A stretch of 64,000 bases of DNA from JBGNFV01 sp049645705 (GTDB taxonomy: Bacteria; Bacteroidota; Bacteroidia; Cytophagales; Cyclobacteriaceae): the NCBI GenBank assembly GCA_049645705.1, contig JBARUK010000027.1, positions 1 to 64,000 on the forward strand. Reading direction: 5' to 3'. The notes below the pieces were generated by a model. That model was not told the origin of the DNA. It searched no databases and was given only the letters and a program-made list of their open reading frames with translations. Made by a program: the position numbers and the translations under genes. How positions within the stretch are numbered: the stretch's first letter is position 1; the number at the start of each line of letters is the position of its first letter. This document shows, piece by piece, positions 26,302-36,380 of the stretch.

Positions 26302-28008
26302 ATGAACTACCCTGACACGGATCATCTCTCACAAAAAAACAAGGTGCTGGACGGCTACCAGCCCTCTTCCAACTTTTTTCATAGTGACATCATCTTCCGG
26401 CATGTGCTCAGGAAAGAACTTCAGGCCGCTACCCTCAGTGATATAGACGGCAGGCTGGAGAGCACAGGCCGCCGGGCCGCTACAGAAATGGACAGGCTGA
26501 GCCTGCTGGCAGATAAGAACGGCCCGGAGCTGGTAAAGCGCAACTTCCTGGGCGAGACGGTAGACGAGATACGCTTCCACCCGGCCTACCATGAGCTTAC
26601 GCGTATAGCAGTAGACTCGGGCATGTTTTCGCTGAAATGGGCACCCGGGGCCAGGGAAAAGTATAAAAGTGAGCGGCACCGGGCAGGCTTCGCCCCCGGG
26701 TTTTTGTTTACACTGGGCGAAAACGGCCTGTACTGCCCGCTGTGTATGACCGACGGCGCAGCCCGGCTCATAGACCGGTACTGTACAGATGAAGACCGGG
26801 AGCGCTTGCTGCCGCATATCTGGACAGATAATGCGGAAGACCTGTACACCGGTGCTATGTTCCTGACAGAAAAAGCCGGTGGGTCTGATGTAGGGGCCAA
26901 CCTGGTACGGGCAGAACACGAAGAGGGCGACTACTACCGGCTATATGGCGAAAAGTGGTTTTGCAGTAATGTAAATGCCGAGATCATCTTTGCCCTCGCA
27001 CGTACCGACCAGAGCGTGCCTGGTACCCGTGGCCTGTCTATCTTCCTGGTAGAGCCGACGCTACCGGACGGCTCTCGAAACGACCTGAACGTCGTTCGTC
27101 TAAAAGAAAAGCTGGGCGTCCGCAGCATGGCCAGTGCCGAGTGCGTGATGCAGGGCACCCTGGCCAAACGGGTGGGGGCAGAAGGGGAGGGCTTCAGGAT
27201 CATGACCGACATGATCAACCTGTCGCGGCTTTACAACTCCGTCTCGGCTATCGGCATGACGCGCAGAGGCCTGGCCGAAGCCTACACATTCCTGAAGTAC
27301 CGGCGTACCTTCGGGACCCCCGCGCTGGACCACGCCCTGGTCAGGGGCAAACTGGCAGAGCTGGCCGCCCTCTACAATGCCAACTTCTACATGACCTGGC
27401 GGGCCATTCGTGCGCTGGATCTGGCCGATAATGGCGACGAAAGTGAGAAGCATCTGCTGCGCCTGCTGACACCGATGCTGAAACGGAGCACGGCCGCCAA
27501 CAGTGTGTACAGCATACGGGAATGTATGGAGCTGATGGGAGGTATGGGGTACATAGAAGATGGCGTTATGCCCAAAAATATGCGCGACAGCATGGTACTC
27601 CCTATCTGGGAGGGGGCCGGTAACATTATGCTGCTGGATATGCTCAGGGCCACCCACAAGTCGGACGGGCTGCGGGTCCTGTGCCAGGAAATAGGAGACA
27701 ATCTGAGCGACTGGTCTCACCTGAAAGCAAGCGACTGCCTGCACCTGCTGCAGAACCTGGTGAGCCTGGCTGCAGCCCTACAGGATAAGGACCGGGATAC
27801 AGTAGAGTCTACAGCAAAAACCCTGTTTAAAAAACTGACCGTGCTCATGCAGATAAGTACTTTGCTCTCTTACCGCGATGAAGAAAGCGCTGCATGGATA
27901 GACCCTTCCCTGGATATACTGTCTGATACCCTGCTGCCGGACAGACTGGGGCTCAGTGAAGCACCCGGCCGCCGCGAGGTGGAAAGCATGATCGGGTGGA
28001 ACATTTAA
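26302..28008 (+). CDS. Acyl-CoA dehydrogenase, AidB-like group
   Basis: A 568-residue flavoprotein, long for the family because of an N-terminal extension, as in AidB. Fold landmarks in order: MFLTEKAGGSDVG (FAD/substrate loop), WFCSNVNAEI, GLSIFLV, RLKEKLGVRSMASAEC, a Tyr/Arg segment RLYNSVSAIGMTRR, then YRRTFGTP, ELMGGMGYIEDG and LPIWEGAGNIMLLDML. WEGAGN is typical of the AidB/isovaleryl-CoA-like branch, where EGT is found in ordinary members. AidB itself binds DNA and is induced by alkylation; whether this protein acts on acyl-CoA or DNA cannot be decided here. Monocistronic with its own terminator. Confidence 0.92.
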   Translation: MNYPDTDHLSQKNKVLDGYQPSSNFFHSDIIFRHVLRKELQAATLSDIDGRLESTGRRAATEMDRLSLLADKNGPELVKRNFLGETVDEIRFHPAYHELTRIAVDSGMFSLKWAPGAREKYKSERHRAGFAPGFLFTLGENGLYCPLCMTDGAARLIDRYCTDEDRERLLPHIWTDNAEDLYTGAMFLTEKAGGSDVGANLVRAEHEEGDYYRLYGEKWFCSNVNAEIIFALARTDQSVPGTRGLSIFLVEPTLPDGSRNDLNVVRLKEKLGVRSMASAECVMQGTLAKRVGAEGEGFRIMTDMINLSRLYNSVSAIGMTRRGLAEAYTFLKYRRTFGTPALDHALVRGKLAELAALYNANFYMTWRAIRALDLADNGDESEKHLLRLLTPMLKRSTAANSVYSIRECMELMGGMGYIEDGVMPKNMRDSMVLPIWEGAGNIMLLDMLRATHKSDGLRVLCQEIGDNLSDWSHLKASDCLHLLQNLVSLAAALQDKDRDTVESTAKTLFKKLTVLMQISTLLSYRDEESAAWIDPSLDILSDTLLPDRLGLSEAPGRREVESMIGWNI

Positions 28009-28013
28009 CCAAA

Positions 28014-28044
28014 AAAGACCACAGTATCCGATACAGTGGTCTTT
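28014..28044. terminator. Bidirectional terminator
   Basis: AAAGACCAC / GTGGTCTTT with A-run before and after; serves the convergent dehydrogenase and the Hint-domain gene. Confidence 0.85.
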
Positions 28045-28062
28045 AAAAAAGCCATGGTACGA

Positions 28063-30483
28063 CTATGCTTCAGTTTCTTTTACTGAAGAGGCAGCTTCAG
28101 TGAGCGACATTAGCTGGTAGCCCATTTGCCGCCCTATACTGTAGGCATACGCCATCATAGCATGGTTGTCCCAGCCTTGTCTGGCTGTATTTTCAGCCGC
28201 TATATCCCCTGTCGTCATCCTGCGGACACCCAGGTATATTCTGCCTGTGATGTTCCCCTCCTCGTCACTCAGGAAGTGATCACCACATGCGCAGGCATTG
28301 CGGTCCTGCGTCAGGAAAACCCTGAACTTCCGCTTGAAAGTATCTCCCGCCGTGATTTCACCATGCAAAAACGATCCGCTGTCTGTCTCCGGGAGGCGCC
28401 CCATATCCATAAGCTCATCTATGCGCAGGTTCCAGGCAGGCCTTTCCGTAGAGTCCAATGTCAGGCTATGCTCCTGCCGGGGTATGCTGAACAGTCCCGA
28501 AAGGCTGAGTTTTATCTCCGGTTTCTGACCTGCCGGTATAGGGTCCCCTATCAGTTCTATATCGTGCAGGTTCGCTACCAGCCGGTCACCCCCTTCGTGG
28601 CTGTGGGCAAAGTGCCCTGTAGACCAGCCGTGGTAAATCTCCGACAGGACCTTCCGGCCGTAGTTCAGCACCAGGTAATACTCCAGCAAAGACGCAAACC
28701 CGTCCCACTGTCCCTTATGCTGATAGAAGTCCGGCGCAGGAATAGAAGGCCTGGGTAAAGATCGTCCGCCCGTATACGCTCGTGTCCCCTGTCGGGCCAT
28801 GCTCATGGCTTTATCAATATCGATAGCCTTTACGAGTGAGGGCACTTCCACGGCAGGGTTGCCGAGAAACTCCCGGCACAGCGGAACAGCCATTTCCAAT
28901 GCAGTCACGATAGTCACCGTAATAAACACATCGTACAGGGGATCCACAGTTTCCGCTTCCGTCGCCAGGAACGTGTCCGGGCCGCCCACATAGTAGGCAG
29001 GCCGGTCCTTGGCCCAGCTTTCCAGCAGCAGGTCATACACCTTCTCCTCCGTATTGGCCGCATCCGCCACTTCCGTTTTTATAGACTGAACAGTCAAGGT
29101 AGCAGCATTGCCACCCGAAAGTACCGAAAGGCTGAGCCCTTCCGCTACAGCAGTGACCCCGTCTTTCGTGATGGTGGGTATACCGTCTATCAGGTTCCAT
29201 GGATCCAGGGCGGCATATTTGCCCCGGGCTTCGTCCGCCGTACGCAGGGGGTGCCCTATTGTAATAGTGGCCTTCAGGTCATTTATGCGATACAGCGACC
29301 TTCCTGCCCTGTACGGACTTTCCACCAGTACCACTTTGCGGTCACCTGCAGATGTTTTTACCATATCTCCTGTCTGCACCTCACTTATCGCCTTCTGCGT
29401 GTCATCTGCCATCAGTACCATGGTATCGGCACCGAAGCAACTGCTGGGCTGTGGCTTAAACCTGGCCAGCGATCCCCATTCTGCCAGACTGTGGCTATAG
29501 CCGTCCTGGGTGTTTTCGTGCGTGGTCACAGGAAATGTACTACCCGTAAAAACGGTTGAGATCGTCTCGGGCATAGTAGATGAGATCGCCCCCGAGGCCT
29601 GGGGCATTACATCTGTACCGGAAAGAGCATGGTACCAGCTAAGAAAACTACCGTTCCACCAGTTAGTGGCACCTACCTCATCCGGTACATGCAGGCCATT
29701 AGTCTTATAGGTGTTGATAGCCGAATTTACATCCGAAAGGCCCAGTGCTGTGAGGCTCACCCACAGATTGTATAAAAACCATGTGGCCGCTATAGCCGAA
29801 TCACCTCCCACGGCGAGCGACTGGTTAATGTTGGCCGTGAAGCGGCCATTGGCTATCCAATGGTCCAGTGTAGAGGCTGCAGAAGAGGCGTCGCTGCTGT
29901 TTTTTATAGCATTGAGAGCGCTTGCGGTGGGTTGAAATCCTGCTTCGAACACCGCCAGGTAGCTGGCAGTAACGGCAGGCTTCAGCGTGTTATTTCGGCT
30001 GTCCAGCTCATTCTTAAGACTACCCGTATCCAGCGACACACTTACCTTTTGCCGAATGGCATCCGTAAGGACCGCCACCCCAAAGTCGCCCCACCAGGCA
30101 GCATTTATGCCCGCATTTACCGCTGCTACCCGCGTAGCTACCTGGTTGGAGGCGGCACTTGGCCCAATGCCGTGGTAAAAGGCATCCAAGTAGCCGGTGT
30201 AGCTGCCGCTGTAGCTGTACGATGAAAAATAGTAGCCATACCAGGGGCCCTGCATAATAGGATGCGGGGCTATTTTTTCATTTGGCAGATGTATTTCGAG
30301 CAAATTAGCCAGCGCCCCTCTGTGGTCACTGTCCATCTTCGGGTCTCCGTAGTAGGGTATGGCATTAATGAGTGCGATCAGCAGATTATCCAGTGTGGTC
30401 AGCGTGCTAACGTCCCGGGTGGCGCCACTACCTGTACCCGTCAGGTCCAGTGCAAACTGTTCCTCGTATTGTGCGAAGGTCAT
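28063..30483 (-). CDS. Large leaderless protein with Hint domain
   Basis: An 806-residue protein with no signal peptide. The first ~340 residues are rich in Ala, Ser, Tyr and Trp. A Hint (hedgehog/intein) domain begins at Cys349: CFGADTMVLMADDTQKAI, EVQTGDMV, then the block-B GHPLRTADE and VYDLLLE; it spans about 349-520. The C-terminal part has conserved-looking His/Cys groups (GHFAHSHEGGD, NACACGDH). No intein C-terminal HN-nucleophile is visible, so self-cleavage is more likely than splicing. The gene follows a 1345-residue gene, separated by a strong hairpin, so it may be expressed at a lower level. Hint domains are frequent in polymorphic toxins. Confidence 0.8.
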   Translation of the reverse strand: MTFAQYEEQFALDLTGTGSGATRDVSTLTTLDNLLIALINAIPYYGDPKMDSDHRGALANLLEIHLPNEKIAPHPIMQGPWYGYYFSSYSYSGSYTGYLDAFYHGIGPSAASNQVATRVAAVNAGINAAWWGDFGVAVLTDAIRQKVSVSLDTGSLKNELDSRNNTLKPAVTASYLAVFEAGFQPTASALNAIKNSSDASSAASTLDHWIANGRFTANINQSLAVGGDSAIAATWFLYNLWVSLTALGLSDVNSAINTYKTNGLHVPDEVGATNWWNGSFLSWYHALSGTDVMPQASGAISSTMPETISTVFTGSTFPVTTHENTQDGYSHSLAEWGSLARFKPQPSSCFGADTMVLMADDTQKAISEVQTGDMVKTSAGDRKVVLVESPYRAGRSLYRINDLKATITIGHPLRTADEARGKYAALDPWNLIDGIPTITKDGVTAVAEGLSLSVLSGGNAATLTVQSIKTEVADAANTEEKVYDLLLESWAKDRPAYYVGGPDTFLATEAETVDPLYDVFITVTIVTALEMAVPLCREFLGNPAVEVPSLVKAIDIDKAMSMARQGTRAYTGGRSLPRPSIPAPDFYQHKGQWDGFASLLEYYLVLNYGRKVLSEIYHGWSTGHFAHSHEGGDRLVANLHDIELIGDPIPAGQKPEIKLSLSGLFSIPRQEHSLTLDSTERPAWNLRIDELMDMGRLPETDSGSFLHGEITAGDTFKRKFRVFLTQDRNACACGDHFLSDEEGNITGRIYLGVRRMTTGDIAAENTARQGWDNHAMMAYAYSIGRQMGYQLMSLTEAASSVKETEA

Positions 30484-30510
30484 TTTTCAGATATTTTAAG
30501 GTGGAAAAAG

Positions 30511-30537
30511 AAGCGGCGGGCATTAGGCCCGCCGCTT
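30511..30537 (-). terminator. Intercistronic terminator/attenuator
   Basis: A perfect 11-bp stem AAGCGGCGGGC/GCCCGCCGCTT with 5-nt loop, followed by TTCTTTTT on the minus strand, between the 1345- and 806-residue genes. Confidence 0.85.
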
Positions 30538-30551
30538 GATTCAGGTGTGGA

Positions 30552-33500
30552 TCAGGCTACTGCCGGTTCGGGAACATGCCCTACCAGGTTTACCGTTACC
30601 GGAGCCGATAGTTTAGGGGCTTCCACCTCTATACCGAAGCTGGCATCGTTATGGCCAAGGCTGTTAGTAGCTGTAAGGCTAAACTGACTGTCTGAAACAG
30701 TGCTCGCTTCCTTACCATTAGGGCTGATGCTTCCCTCTTTATCATCGAAGGCCAGAAAGTCCGGCAGAGCACCAGTCAGGCTGAAGCTTAGTGGTGTACT
30801 GGGTGGAACGCCATACATCGGACTAAATTTCTCTGCCTGCGAAGGAGCCGTATTCTGCAGGAAGGTCAGGTCGCGCATACTCATGTAATTGGGGGCTATG
30901 CCTTCCATTTCCAGGCTGAACTGGCTGTTTACATTTGTCGGGCTGTAGGCCACATTATTGTTGCCTAAAGCCAGGTATCCGGTTGCATTATCAGGATTAT
31001 ACTTGCCATCGCTGTCAGGTATAACAGGTTGCAGGTTTAGGCTCAGAGATTTCAGGTGCTTACCGTCTGCCGAAGCTTTCACATCGGACCCCTGAGATGC
31101 TTTCCAGGTCTGCGTCTGAACAGTAGCGGCCCCATTTTCCAGGCCATTATCTGCAGGGCTCTTTTTTTCAGTCATTTTTGGCTGAAAGCTGATGGTATTA
31201 TCACTCATAAGGCTGAGGAACATACCCACCGGGCCGTCTGTACCGTCCCTGAGAGCCAGTGTACCTATCCTGCTGAGTCCATTGCCATCAGTGCCTACTT
31301 TCCAAACGCAGTCCGGCAGGTAATCGCCAGCCGTAAGGGATATGATGCCATTAGTATTACAGGATAAATACTTACCGCTATTGCTAAGCCTGAAGCCCAG
31401 CATCATCAGGTTGTTACTGGCTGTGTTGGGGTAAGCCATCACATAATCTATACTACCGAACTGATCGGCTACATAGAACCTGGGCTTGACGTATTTATTC
31501 AGGAAGTCTTCTACCGGGTCAGGCTGTTTTTTAAACATCATATACAGCATAAGCCCTAAGCCTACCAGGGCCGCCAGTATCGCCAGGGGTCCCGCTACGG
31601 CAATAATGGTGGCCAGCGCGCCTTCTGCTGCTATAATCCCAGCCTCCACAAGCCAGCCCCCTACGATAGAGAATATCATGAGTGACCCGCCCACCAGGTT
31701 AATAATATCCGAGGCAAGCGATAGGCCCGACTCACCGGTGGCTATGAAGTAAATACTGAGAGCCATACCCGCCAGGATGAACACCGGACCTATACGGGTA
31801 GCGATAAATTCATCCAGGTTACGGCCGAATACCTTTGCCGTAAGCGTAAGCTCTGCCGTAGCTTCTTCCGTAATACCGTCCACGGCGCTAAGCAACGGAA
31901 TGGCCTCGTCAGGTACCTTTTCAGCGTTCGCCACATCGCCCAGCCACTTGGCCGTCTTATTACCGACTTTGATCATGCCCTCGTTCAGCCTGTCTGCCTC
32001 TCCTGATAGCGTGATCCGGCTGACGGCTGCGAAACGTTCTCCTCCGCTCATGCCCGACACATTGAAGATGGCGTATATACGGACCCCCCTCTTTACTACG
32101 GCGGCCAGTATTTGTATACCCAGTTGTACCGTATTCAGGATCACTTCCGTTTTCTGAGCCCCCGTCAGTTTATCCCAGTTTTTGTATTCAGTAAAGAGAT
32201 TAAAGACCGCCATACTCGCCAGGCCCCCTATGAGTACGCTACCGAATAGCTCACCCACCATGGCCGAGCGGGGATAAGAGCTCTTAAACCACGAGAGGAA
32301 CTTCTGCGCCACGTAAGGGAGGGCCAGCGTGTCCTGCAAGGTTTCGGAAAATGCCCTCAGCGCATCTATCGAATTCTTCAGCATTTCGTCCGCACCCTGC
32401 TGGGCCAGCAGGTTCTGCAGGTTGGCTGCCGCCTGTGCTATCTGCTGGTCTTCACTGTTCAGGTTTTGGCTTATCAGTGTTTGCAGGTATTCCTTTATCA
32501 GCGAAAAGTGGCTGGCATCACCTACAAAGCCATACATGCTGGGCAGAATATTAGTAGCAAGAAAGACATTAATGGTTTTATTATACTGTCTGGCATAAAA
32601 TCCACTGGGATCCAGCGCCGTCAGCACAGCGATATTCTGCTGAAAAAGCCGGCTCAGTGTCGTACCGTCACTGCTGCCCGTATTCAAGCCCATCTGCACC
32701 GCTATGTTAGTGAGTATAGCCGGGGCTGTATTATACGTGTAGTAGTAAAATGCCCAGTACAGCTTATTATCTATAGCATACTGGCCGGCATCACGCACAT
32801 CGCCTATAAGCTTTTGCTTCAGGTCAGTGGGGGAGCTTGAATCCACCGTTACATTTTGCTGAATATCCTGTACAGAGGCATTGACCTGCTGGGTAATTAC
32901 CGGGTTGTATGTAGCCGCATTCGTTACCTGGTCGCCCAGATAATCTGTGGTCGTACTGTTCTTTTTATTCCAGATCAGTTGAAAGAGCTTCTGGCCATGG
33001 GCCTCGTATACGGCCGAGTTGGCGACCTCCTCCTTCAGCCACGCCGCAGCACGGGGGCCGTTCATAAATTTAGTATACTCATCCGATGTGTTGGCCATTC
33101 CCTGCGTCAGTACGGCTGTAGACAGGCTCCTGTACCATTCGCCGGGATCCTTGCCGTTTACCTGAGAGCTGGCTATAGCCGCAACTTCGCTACTGAGCGG
33201 CGATCGGCTGACATTAGGGAAGATCAGGTTCCACATATCATCCGGTATGTAGGAGTTCATAATATCCGTAAGGTCACCTCTTACCTCTTCCTGCACCACG
33301 TCCGTCCACTGGGCCTGGCTGTTTTGCCCAAAGGGTGTAAGAGGGAGCAGGCCGTAGATAGTGAGGGCATCTGCAGCCAGCATATCACTATTAGCCATGA
33401 GCATAGCATGTACCTGCGGGTGAGTGTCCCTGTTTGCCGATATATGCTCGTGTGCATCGTCACCACTGAGCCTTCTTGCCCTCAGTCTAGAGTCTTCCAG

Positions 33501-34589
33501 TTTAGCTTTGGAGCCATTTTGTGTAAAGGTAAACTGACCGGAAGCAGGTAAGCCGGTTTTTTCCTGGTGATCGTGATCCAGACCTGAGAAATGGATGCTG
33601 GTTTCCGTTACATGAGAATCGCCAACGGGCTTACCATCAATGTGTATCTTGCCATCGAAAAGAGCAAAAGGTGCTTTTTTGGGCGAAACACTGTAGTACC
33701 CTGTAGCGATATTACTGGTAGCACGTACTCCCTGGAAGCCCAGGATCTTGCCATTCGGCACCATTTCTTCTACCTGCAGTACCCCGTTTATGCTGGATAC
33801 CGCAGCATCTTCTTTTGCCTGCATCCAATAGGGGAATACCGTTTTGGGGCCCTCCGGCGGGTTAATAGGCATATCAGCAGGTGGCGCTATGGTAGACTTA
33901 AATACAAGGTCCCAGTCCATGGCATTACCATTACGGCCTAATTTGAGACTGCCCTCAAAGGCGCCCGGGGTCGGGTCCCAGGGAATAGAGCCGGTTTGTT
34001 TGTCCTCAAACTCGAAGGTGAAGCTGGGAGGCTCCAGGGGATTACTCTGCTTGACAGTATAGGTCAGTAGCAGTCTTTTCGCTACCCAGGCCGCATTTTT
34101 CCAGGCCGCAGAATTCGGGTCCCACTTAAAGCCCACTATCGACTGGCCGCTCGATTCGTACGTGGCGCCTACATTTTCGGCTACGTCACATATCATTTGC
34201 GTTCTGGAGCCGGCCGATACAGATACTGCGGCGCTCTCCGGGCCTATCATGCCCACAGCACCACGGCCTTTATGATCTATGTGGATCTGGCCGCCACCGA
34301 AAGCTCCCTGCCAGCGCAGTGTACGATCATGCCGGTCATAGTGCCAGGCCTTTCGTGGCAGCGGCACCTTGTCCAGGTATAATGTATCATCCTGCGGATT
34401 TCTGGTACTCGGCCTTACCAGCGTAATCCGTTGGGGCAGCTCCCCCTCCGGGTTGCCTATCGCATCCATGCGGCTTATGAGAAGGTCATGAACTTCCGGT
34501 GAATTGACGTTGGAAGCACTGACCATCAGGTTTTGCATTCGGGTTCTTCGTCCGGCATACTTCTGCTGAAGTTCGTTTAAGGTAGTCAT
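30552..34589 (-). CDS. Giant leaderless protein with hydrophobic C-terminal segment
   Basis: A 1345-residue protein, no signal peptide. Residues 1-370 are beta-rich and Gly-rich (FGGGQIHIDHKGRGAVGMIG). About 370-900 is helical, with repeated Gln/Asn-rich stretches. About 930-1020 holds three or four strongly hydrophobic helices (PVFILAGMALSIYFIA, GSLMIFSIVGGWLVEAG, LAILAALVGLGLMLYMMF). The last 300 residues are beta-rich with an Ig-like end (FSLTATNSLGHND). A leaderless protein with a buried hydrophobic hairpin resembles a pore-forming toxin, but no family is recognised. It is the first gene of a pair with the Hint protein. Alternative: a scaffold of an injection-like particle. Confidence 0.8.
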   Translation of the reverse strand: MTTLNELQQKYAGRRTRMQNLMVSASNVNSPEVHDLLISRMDAIGNPEGELPQRITLVRPSTRNPQDDTLYLDKVPLPRKAWHYDRHDRTLRWQGAFGGGQIHIDHKGRGAVGMIGPESAAVSVSAGSRTQMICDVAENVGATYESSGQSIVGFKWDPNSAAWKNAAWVAKRLLLTYTVKQSNPLEPPSFTFEFEDKQTGSIPWDPTPGAFEGSLKLGRNGNAMDWDLVFKSTIAPPADMPINPPEGPKTVFPYWMQAKEDAAVSSINGVLQVEEMVPNGKILGFQGVRATSNIATGYYSVSPKKAPFALFDGKIHIDGKPVGDSHVTETSIHFSGLDHDHQEKTGLPASGQFTFTQNGSKAKLEDSRLRARRLSGDDAHEHISANRDTHPQVHAMLMANSDMLAADALTIYGLLPLTPFGQNSQAQWTDVVQEEVRGDLTDIMNSYIPDDMWNLIFPNVSRSPLSSEVAAIASSQVNGKDPGEWYRSLSTAVLTQGMANTSDEYTKFMNGPRAAAWLKEEVANSAVYEAHGQKLFQLIWNKKNSTTTDYLGDQVTNAATYNPVITQQVNASVQDIQQNVTVDSSSPTDLKQKLIGDVRDAGQYAIDNKLYWAFYYYTYNTAPAILTNIAVQMGLNTGSSDGTTLSRLFQQNIAVLTALDPSGFYARQYNKTINVFLATNILPSMYGFVGDASHFSLIKEYLQTLISQNLNSEDQQIAQAAANLQNLLAQQGADEMLKNSIDALRAFSETLQDTLALPYVAQKFLSWFKSSYPRSAMVGELFGSVLIGGLASMAVFNLFTEYKNWDKLTGAQKTEVILNTVQLGIQILAAVVKRGVRIYAIFNVSGMSGGERFAAVSRITLSGEADRLNEGMIKVGNKTAKWLGDVANAEKVPDEAIPLLSAVDGITEEATAELTLTAKVFGRNLDEFIATRIGPVFILAGMALSIYFIATGESGLSLASDIINLVGGSLMIFSIVGGWLVEAGIIAAEGALATIIAVAGPLAILAALVGLGLMLYMMFKKQPDPVEDFLNKYVKPRFYVADQFGSIDYVMAYPNTASNNLMMLGFRLSNSGKYLSCNTNGIISLTAGDYLPDCVWKVGTDGNGLSRIGTLALRDGTDGPVGMFLSLMSDNTISFQPKMTEKKSPADNGLENGAATVQTQTWKASQGSDVKASADGKHLKSLSLNLQPVIPDSDGKYNPDNATGYLALGNNNVAYSPTNVNSQFSLEMEGIAPNYMSMRDLTFLQNTAPSQAEKFSPMYGVPPSTPLSFSLTGALPDFLAFDDKEGSISPNGKEASTVSDSQFSLTATNSLGHNDASFGIEVEAPKLSAPVTVNLVGHVPEPAVA

Positions 34590-34923
34590 AGTGTAATGTG
34601 ATTAGGTGAAGAGAAGTATCCTTTATTGCGCAGAGAGTGAGTATGTTAGCGTCATGAGGCGATTGCAAAGTAATATATTTACACTTCCTCCGGGGTAATA
34701 GAAAAAAGCGCCTCTGTGGCTGATTTTTCGAGGGTTTGTCGTCTCTGACGGGAGCGGGCTGAGCAAGGGTAGTTTGAAAAGTGCCGGGCATCAGGTTCCA
34801 TAAAGAGCTATGCATGGCCATGTTCCTGTTGCTCTTCCTGTTAAGTCCTCCTGGCTTACTTTAGTACGGCACAAAAAAAACGGGCACAAGGCCCGTTCTT
34901 TCATCACGTATCGTATGTCCGGT
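34590..34923. other. Intergenic region
   Basis: Holds the kbl terminator (34879-34897) and presumably the promoter of the 1345-residue gene. No gene seen. Confidence 0.6.
34879..34897 (-). terminator. Rho-independent terminator of kbl
   Basis: AACGGGC/GCCCGTT stem, 5-nt loop, then eight T on the minus strand. Confidence 0.85.
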
Positions 34924-36123
34924 TTATTTTTTCAATACACCGAGTTCGTTCCCTACTTCTATAAAGGCATTGATCGCCTTATCCAGGTGCTCCCTGTCGT
35001 GAACAGCGCTAACCTGCACGCGGATGCGCGCCTGCCCTTTGGGTACTACCGGGTAGTAGAAACCGATCACGTATATGCCTCTTTCCAGCAGTTTGTCAGC
35101 AAACTCCTGCGAGAGCTTCGCATCGTACAGCATCACCGGTACAATGGCGTGCTCACCCGGCTTTATGTCAAAGCCCGCTTCCGTCATTTTTTCCCGGAAG
35201 TACTTTGTGTTGTCTTCCAGCTTGTCGCGCAGTTCTGTAGTCTCGCTAAGCAGGTCCAGCACAGCTATGGAAGCACCCGTAATGGACGGCGCCAGCGTGT
35301 TAGAGAACAGGTAGGGGCGGCTGCGCTGGCGCAGGATATCGATGATCTCCTTGCGGCCTGAGGTAAATCCGCCACTGGCACCACCGAGAGCCTTACCCAG
35401 CGTACCCGTAATGATGTCTATCTTACCCATCACACCGCAGTGCTCATGCACCCCGCGGCCGGTCTTACCTATAAAACCGGTAGAGTGGCACTCATCCGTC
35501 ATCACCAGAGCCTGGTACTTTTCCGCCAGTTCCACGATCTTATCCAGCTGGGCGATGGTACCGTCCATGCTGAACACACCATCCGTTACGATGATCTTGT
35601 TTTCTGCACCGGCTTCGTTAGCCTCCTTCAGCTTCGCTTCCAGGTCAGCCATGTCATTATGAGCATAGCGGAAGCGCTTCGCCTTGCACAGGCGCACGCC
35701 GTCTATGATAGAAGCATGGTTCAGCGAGTCAGAAATGATGGCATCTTCAGGCCCGAGGATGGGTTCAAATACCCCGCCGTTGGCATCGAAGCAGGCCGCG
35801 TACAGGATCGTATCTTCCGTACCCAGAAATTTGCTGATCTTCTCTTCCAGCTCTTTGTGAATGTCCTGCGTACCGCATATGAACCGTACGGAAGACATAC
35901 CGTAGCCATGCGAGTCCAGTGCTTCCTTGGCAGCATTCAGCGTTTTGGGGTGGCTGGAAAGCCCCAGGTAGTTATTTGCGCAGAAGTTGATCACCTCACG
36001 GCCAGCCGTGGTCTTGATCACGGCACCCTGCTCAGTGGTTATGATGCGCTCTTCTTTATAGAGGCCGGCTTCCTTTATTTCCGCCAGTTCTTTTTCCAGT
36101 TTGGGTTTCAGAGTATCGAACAT
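34924..36123 (-). CDS. kbl: 2-amino-3-ketobutyrate CoA ligase (glycine C-acetyltransferase)
   Basis: A 399-residue PLP enzyme of the alpha-oxoamine synthase family. It cleaves 2-amino-3-ketobutyrate with CoA to glycine and acetyl-CoA. Landmarks: NYLGLSSHP, GMSSVRFICGT, SDSLNHASIIDG, VTDGVFSMDGT, TDECHSTGFIG and the PLP-lysine block GTLGKALGGASGG. The length is normal for Kbl. It forms the second step after the threonine dehydrogenase encoded divergently at 36464. It follows an 81-residue gene by 4 bp and shares its promoter. Confidence 0.97.
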   Translation of the reverse strand: MFDTLKPKLEKELAEIKEAGLYKEERIITTEQGAVIKTTAGREVINFCANNYLGLSSHPKTLNAAKEALDSHGYGMSSVRFICGTQDIHKELEEKISKFLGTEDTILYAACFDANGGVFEPILGPEDAIISDSLNHASIIDGVRLCKAKRFRYAHNDMADLEAKLKEANEAGAENKIIVTDGVFSMDGTIAQLDKIVELAEKYQALVMTDECHSTGFIGKTGRGVHEHCGVMGKIDIITGTLGKALGGASGGFTSGRKEIIDILRQRSRPYLFSNTLAPSITGASIAVLDLLSETTELRDKLEDNTKYFREKMTEAGFDIKPGEHAIVPVMLYDAKLSQEFADKLLERGIYVIGFYYPVVPKGQARIRVQVSAVHDREHLDKAINAFIEVGNELGVLKK

Positions 36124-36127
36124 ATTT

Positions 36128-36373
36128 TCAGGATCGTTTAATCTTGGGGGTCATGGTTTTCTTTTTTGCCGGGGGCTTATCCTCCGGGGCTTCCTGCAGC
36201 GGATAGCGCCTGCGTATGCCATTGATCAGAAAGAGCTTCTGTGCCGTAAAACTGTCAGGGTGTACCTGCAGGAACAAGCTTTCCCACCCGGCAGCCATGT
36301 CGGGCTCTTCCCGGTAGAACATTTCCGCATCTATACGTTTTTTCTGCAGATATATGGCAAACTCCTCATTCAT
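36128..36373 (-). CDS. Small basic hypothetical protein
   Basis: An 81-residue protein starting MNEEFAIYLQKKRIDAEMF; the longer frame up to 36409 is less likely because the -7 promoter box falls within it. Residues 1-55 are helical with FLQVHPDSFTAQKLFLIN, and the tail is Lys/Pro-rich (KPPAKKKTMTPKIKRS). Small proteins of this kind are often found in Cytophagales and Flavobacteriia; function unknown. In an operon with kbl (4-bp gap). Confidence 0.7.
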   Translation of the reverse strand: MNEEFAIYLQKKRIDAEMFYREEPDMAAGWESLFLQVHPDSFTAQKLFLINGIRRRYPLQEAPEDKPPAKKKTMTPKIKRS

Positions 36374-36380
36374 TGGCAGG

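Noticed and set aside
28063..30483. A splicing intein in the Hint-domain protein
   Set aside because: No C-terminal His-Asn plus nucleophile motif, and the flanks do not form a known host protein. A self-cleaving Hint is more likely.
34810..35361. 183-codon plus-strand frame
   Set aside because: Antisense to kbl and its terminator.
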